Shown here: positions 20,741-21,283 of the stretch, piece after piece
How positions within the stretch are numbered: the stretch's first letter is position 1
Layout of the letters: the number at the start of each line of letters is the position of its first letter
Assembly (NCBI GenBank): GCA_964477295.1
Contig: CAYZEZ010000044.1
Span: forward strand, 1-21,283
Reading direction: 5' to 3'
Origin: CAYZEZ01 sp964477295
GTDB lineage: Bacteria; Bacteroidota; Bacteroidia; Bacteroidales; SM23-62
Length of the DNA stretch: 21,283 nucleotides
Notes under the pieces: generated by a model
Told to the model about the DNA's origin: nothing
Seen by the model: the letters and a program-made list of their open reading frames with translations, nothing else
The model's database searches: none
Program-made: the position numbers and the translations under genes

Positions 20741-21283
20741 ATGAAATTTGGTATTGTCCCTACTGCATATACTCCTGTAAGGCAAGATCCATCAGAACAA
20801 AGCGAACAAATCACACAACTTTTGTTCGGGGAATTATGTGAGATCCATGATGATAAAAAAAACTGGTATTATAGCAGGGCATTATATGATAATTATGAGG
20901 GATGGATAGATCAGAAAATGATATCGCTCCTTGATGAGTCCACTTTTAAAAAACTTGCTCAATCAAAGCCCCTGATAATCTCAGAACCATTTTCATCTGT
21001 TTCCCGTGACGGGAATCCGTCTCCTTTGATATTACCTTCAGGCAGCGCTGCCTATCAATTCCGGGAAAAAGAAAAATCATTTACAAACGGAACTGTCAGG
21101 TACAGGTTTGAACATAAACCTTCTCCTGCAGATCCATCTTCCTTTCCTGAGGGTATCGAAGAGACGGCTTTTACCTTTGTAAATACGCCGTATTTATGGG
21201 GAGGAAAGTGCACATTTGGCTGTGACTGTTCAGGGCTTGTGCAAACTGTCTTTAAGATTTATGGAATTGTTTTGCCACGGGAT
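20741..21283 (+). CDS. SH3 / NlpC-P60 peptidoglycan endopeptidase, 3' end beyond window
   Basis: 181 codons from ATG 20741, open to the right edge. The N-terminal 65 residues look like a bacterial SH3 domain (FGIVPTAYTPVRQDPSEQSE, QLLFGELCEIHDDKKNWYY, EGWIDQKMI). A spacer with a second beta-rich segment follows, and the NlpC/P60 domain starts at about residue 143: FVNTPYLWGGKCTFGCDCSG, with catalytic Cys163 in DCSG and the preceding PYLWGG typical of gamma-D-glutamyl-diaminopimelate endopeptidases. The His and third polar residue of the catalytic triad lie beyond the window. No signal peptide is visible at this ATG, so the enzyme may act on imported muropeptides in the cytoplasm, as YkfC-type enzymes do, or the export signal is non-standard. 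Confidence 0.9.
   Translation, partial: MKFGIVPTAYTPVRQDPSEQSEQITQLLFGELCEIHDDKKNWYYSRALYDNYEGWIDQKMISLLDESTFKKLAQSKPLIISEPFSSVSRDGNPSPLILPSGSAAYQFREKEKSFTNGTVRYRFEHKPSPADPSSFPEGIEETAFTFVNTPYLWGGKCTFGCDCSGLVQTVFKIYGIVLPRD

Overview
The window looks like chromosome from a member of the Bacteroidota, probably an environmental Bacteroidales or Marinilabiliales-type organism. The evidence is the gene content (DUF5606, DUF1573, DUF3276/PUR-alpha-like and GLPGLI-like proteins, a bacteroidotal-type nusB with a long N-terminal extension, PgpH-type 7TMR-HD), the AT-rich DNA, TAnnTTTG promoter-like elements and the general lack of Shine-Dalgarno sequences. I see no rRNA, tRNA, CRISPR array, transposase or phage gene.

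Layout. 1-343 (minus): 5' part of a secreted protein of unknown function, cut by the window edge. 562-2034 (minus): a tripartite HipBST-type toxin-antitoxin operon, read hipB (HTH), hipS (HipA N-terminal subdomain), hipT (kinase). Upstream, at 2037-2178, are two near-palindromic candidate operators and a half-site. 2358-3909 (plus): a SAM hydrolase-family protein and MazG, one base apart. 3973-5412 (minus): a DUF5606 protein and a membrane-anchored TerB/DnaJ protein. 5518-8971 (minus): a housekeeping run read nusB, DUF1573 lipoprotein, yajC, ybbR, coaE. 9225-12184: a PUR-alpha-like nucleic-acid-binding protein (plus), a conserved hypothetical (minus), a polytopic membrane protein, a tiny predicted lipoprotein that overlaps a DUF456 membrane protein (plus), and a single-RRM protein (minus). 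12323-14402 (minus): carbamate kinase followed by ornithine carbamoyltransferase, suggesting ATP recovery from citrulline. 14683-18474 (plus): a GLPGLI-like lipoprotein, FtsK and a LolA-like carrier. 18536-20638 (minus): a PgpH-type HD phosphohydrolase. 20741-21283 (plus): an SH3/NlpC-P60 hydrolase cut by the right edge.

The most unusual signal is not a gene. At least six intergenic gaps carry short, degenerate islands with an exact 7-bp period (heptamers close to GAYTCAC, plus GTTCAGC, TTGTCAC and GAAGACA types, and one 12-bp array made of 7+5). They lie on or just after stop codons in most cases. Three unrelated minus-strand genes (the DUF1573 gene, arcC and pgpH) end at the same boundary motif AACCGTGA, read in two different frames, so the repeat sequence appears to supply their last codons and stops. 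This looks like a dispersed family resembling the heptameric short tandem repeats known from filamentous cyanobacteria; I do not know of a description in Bacteroidota.
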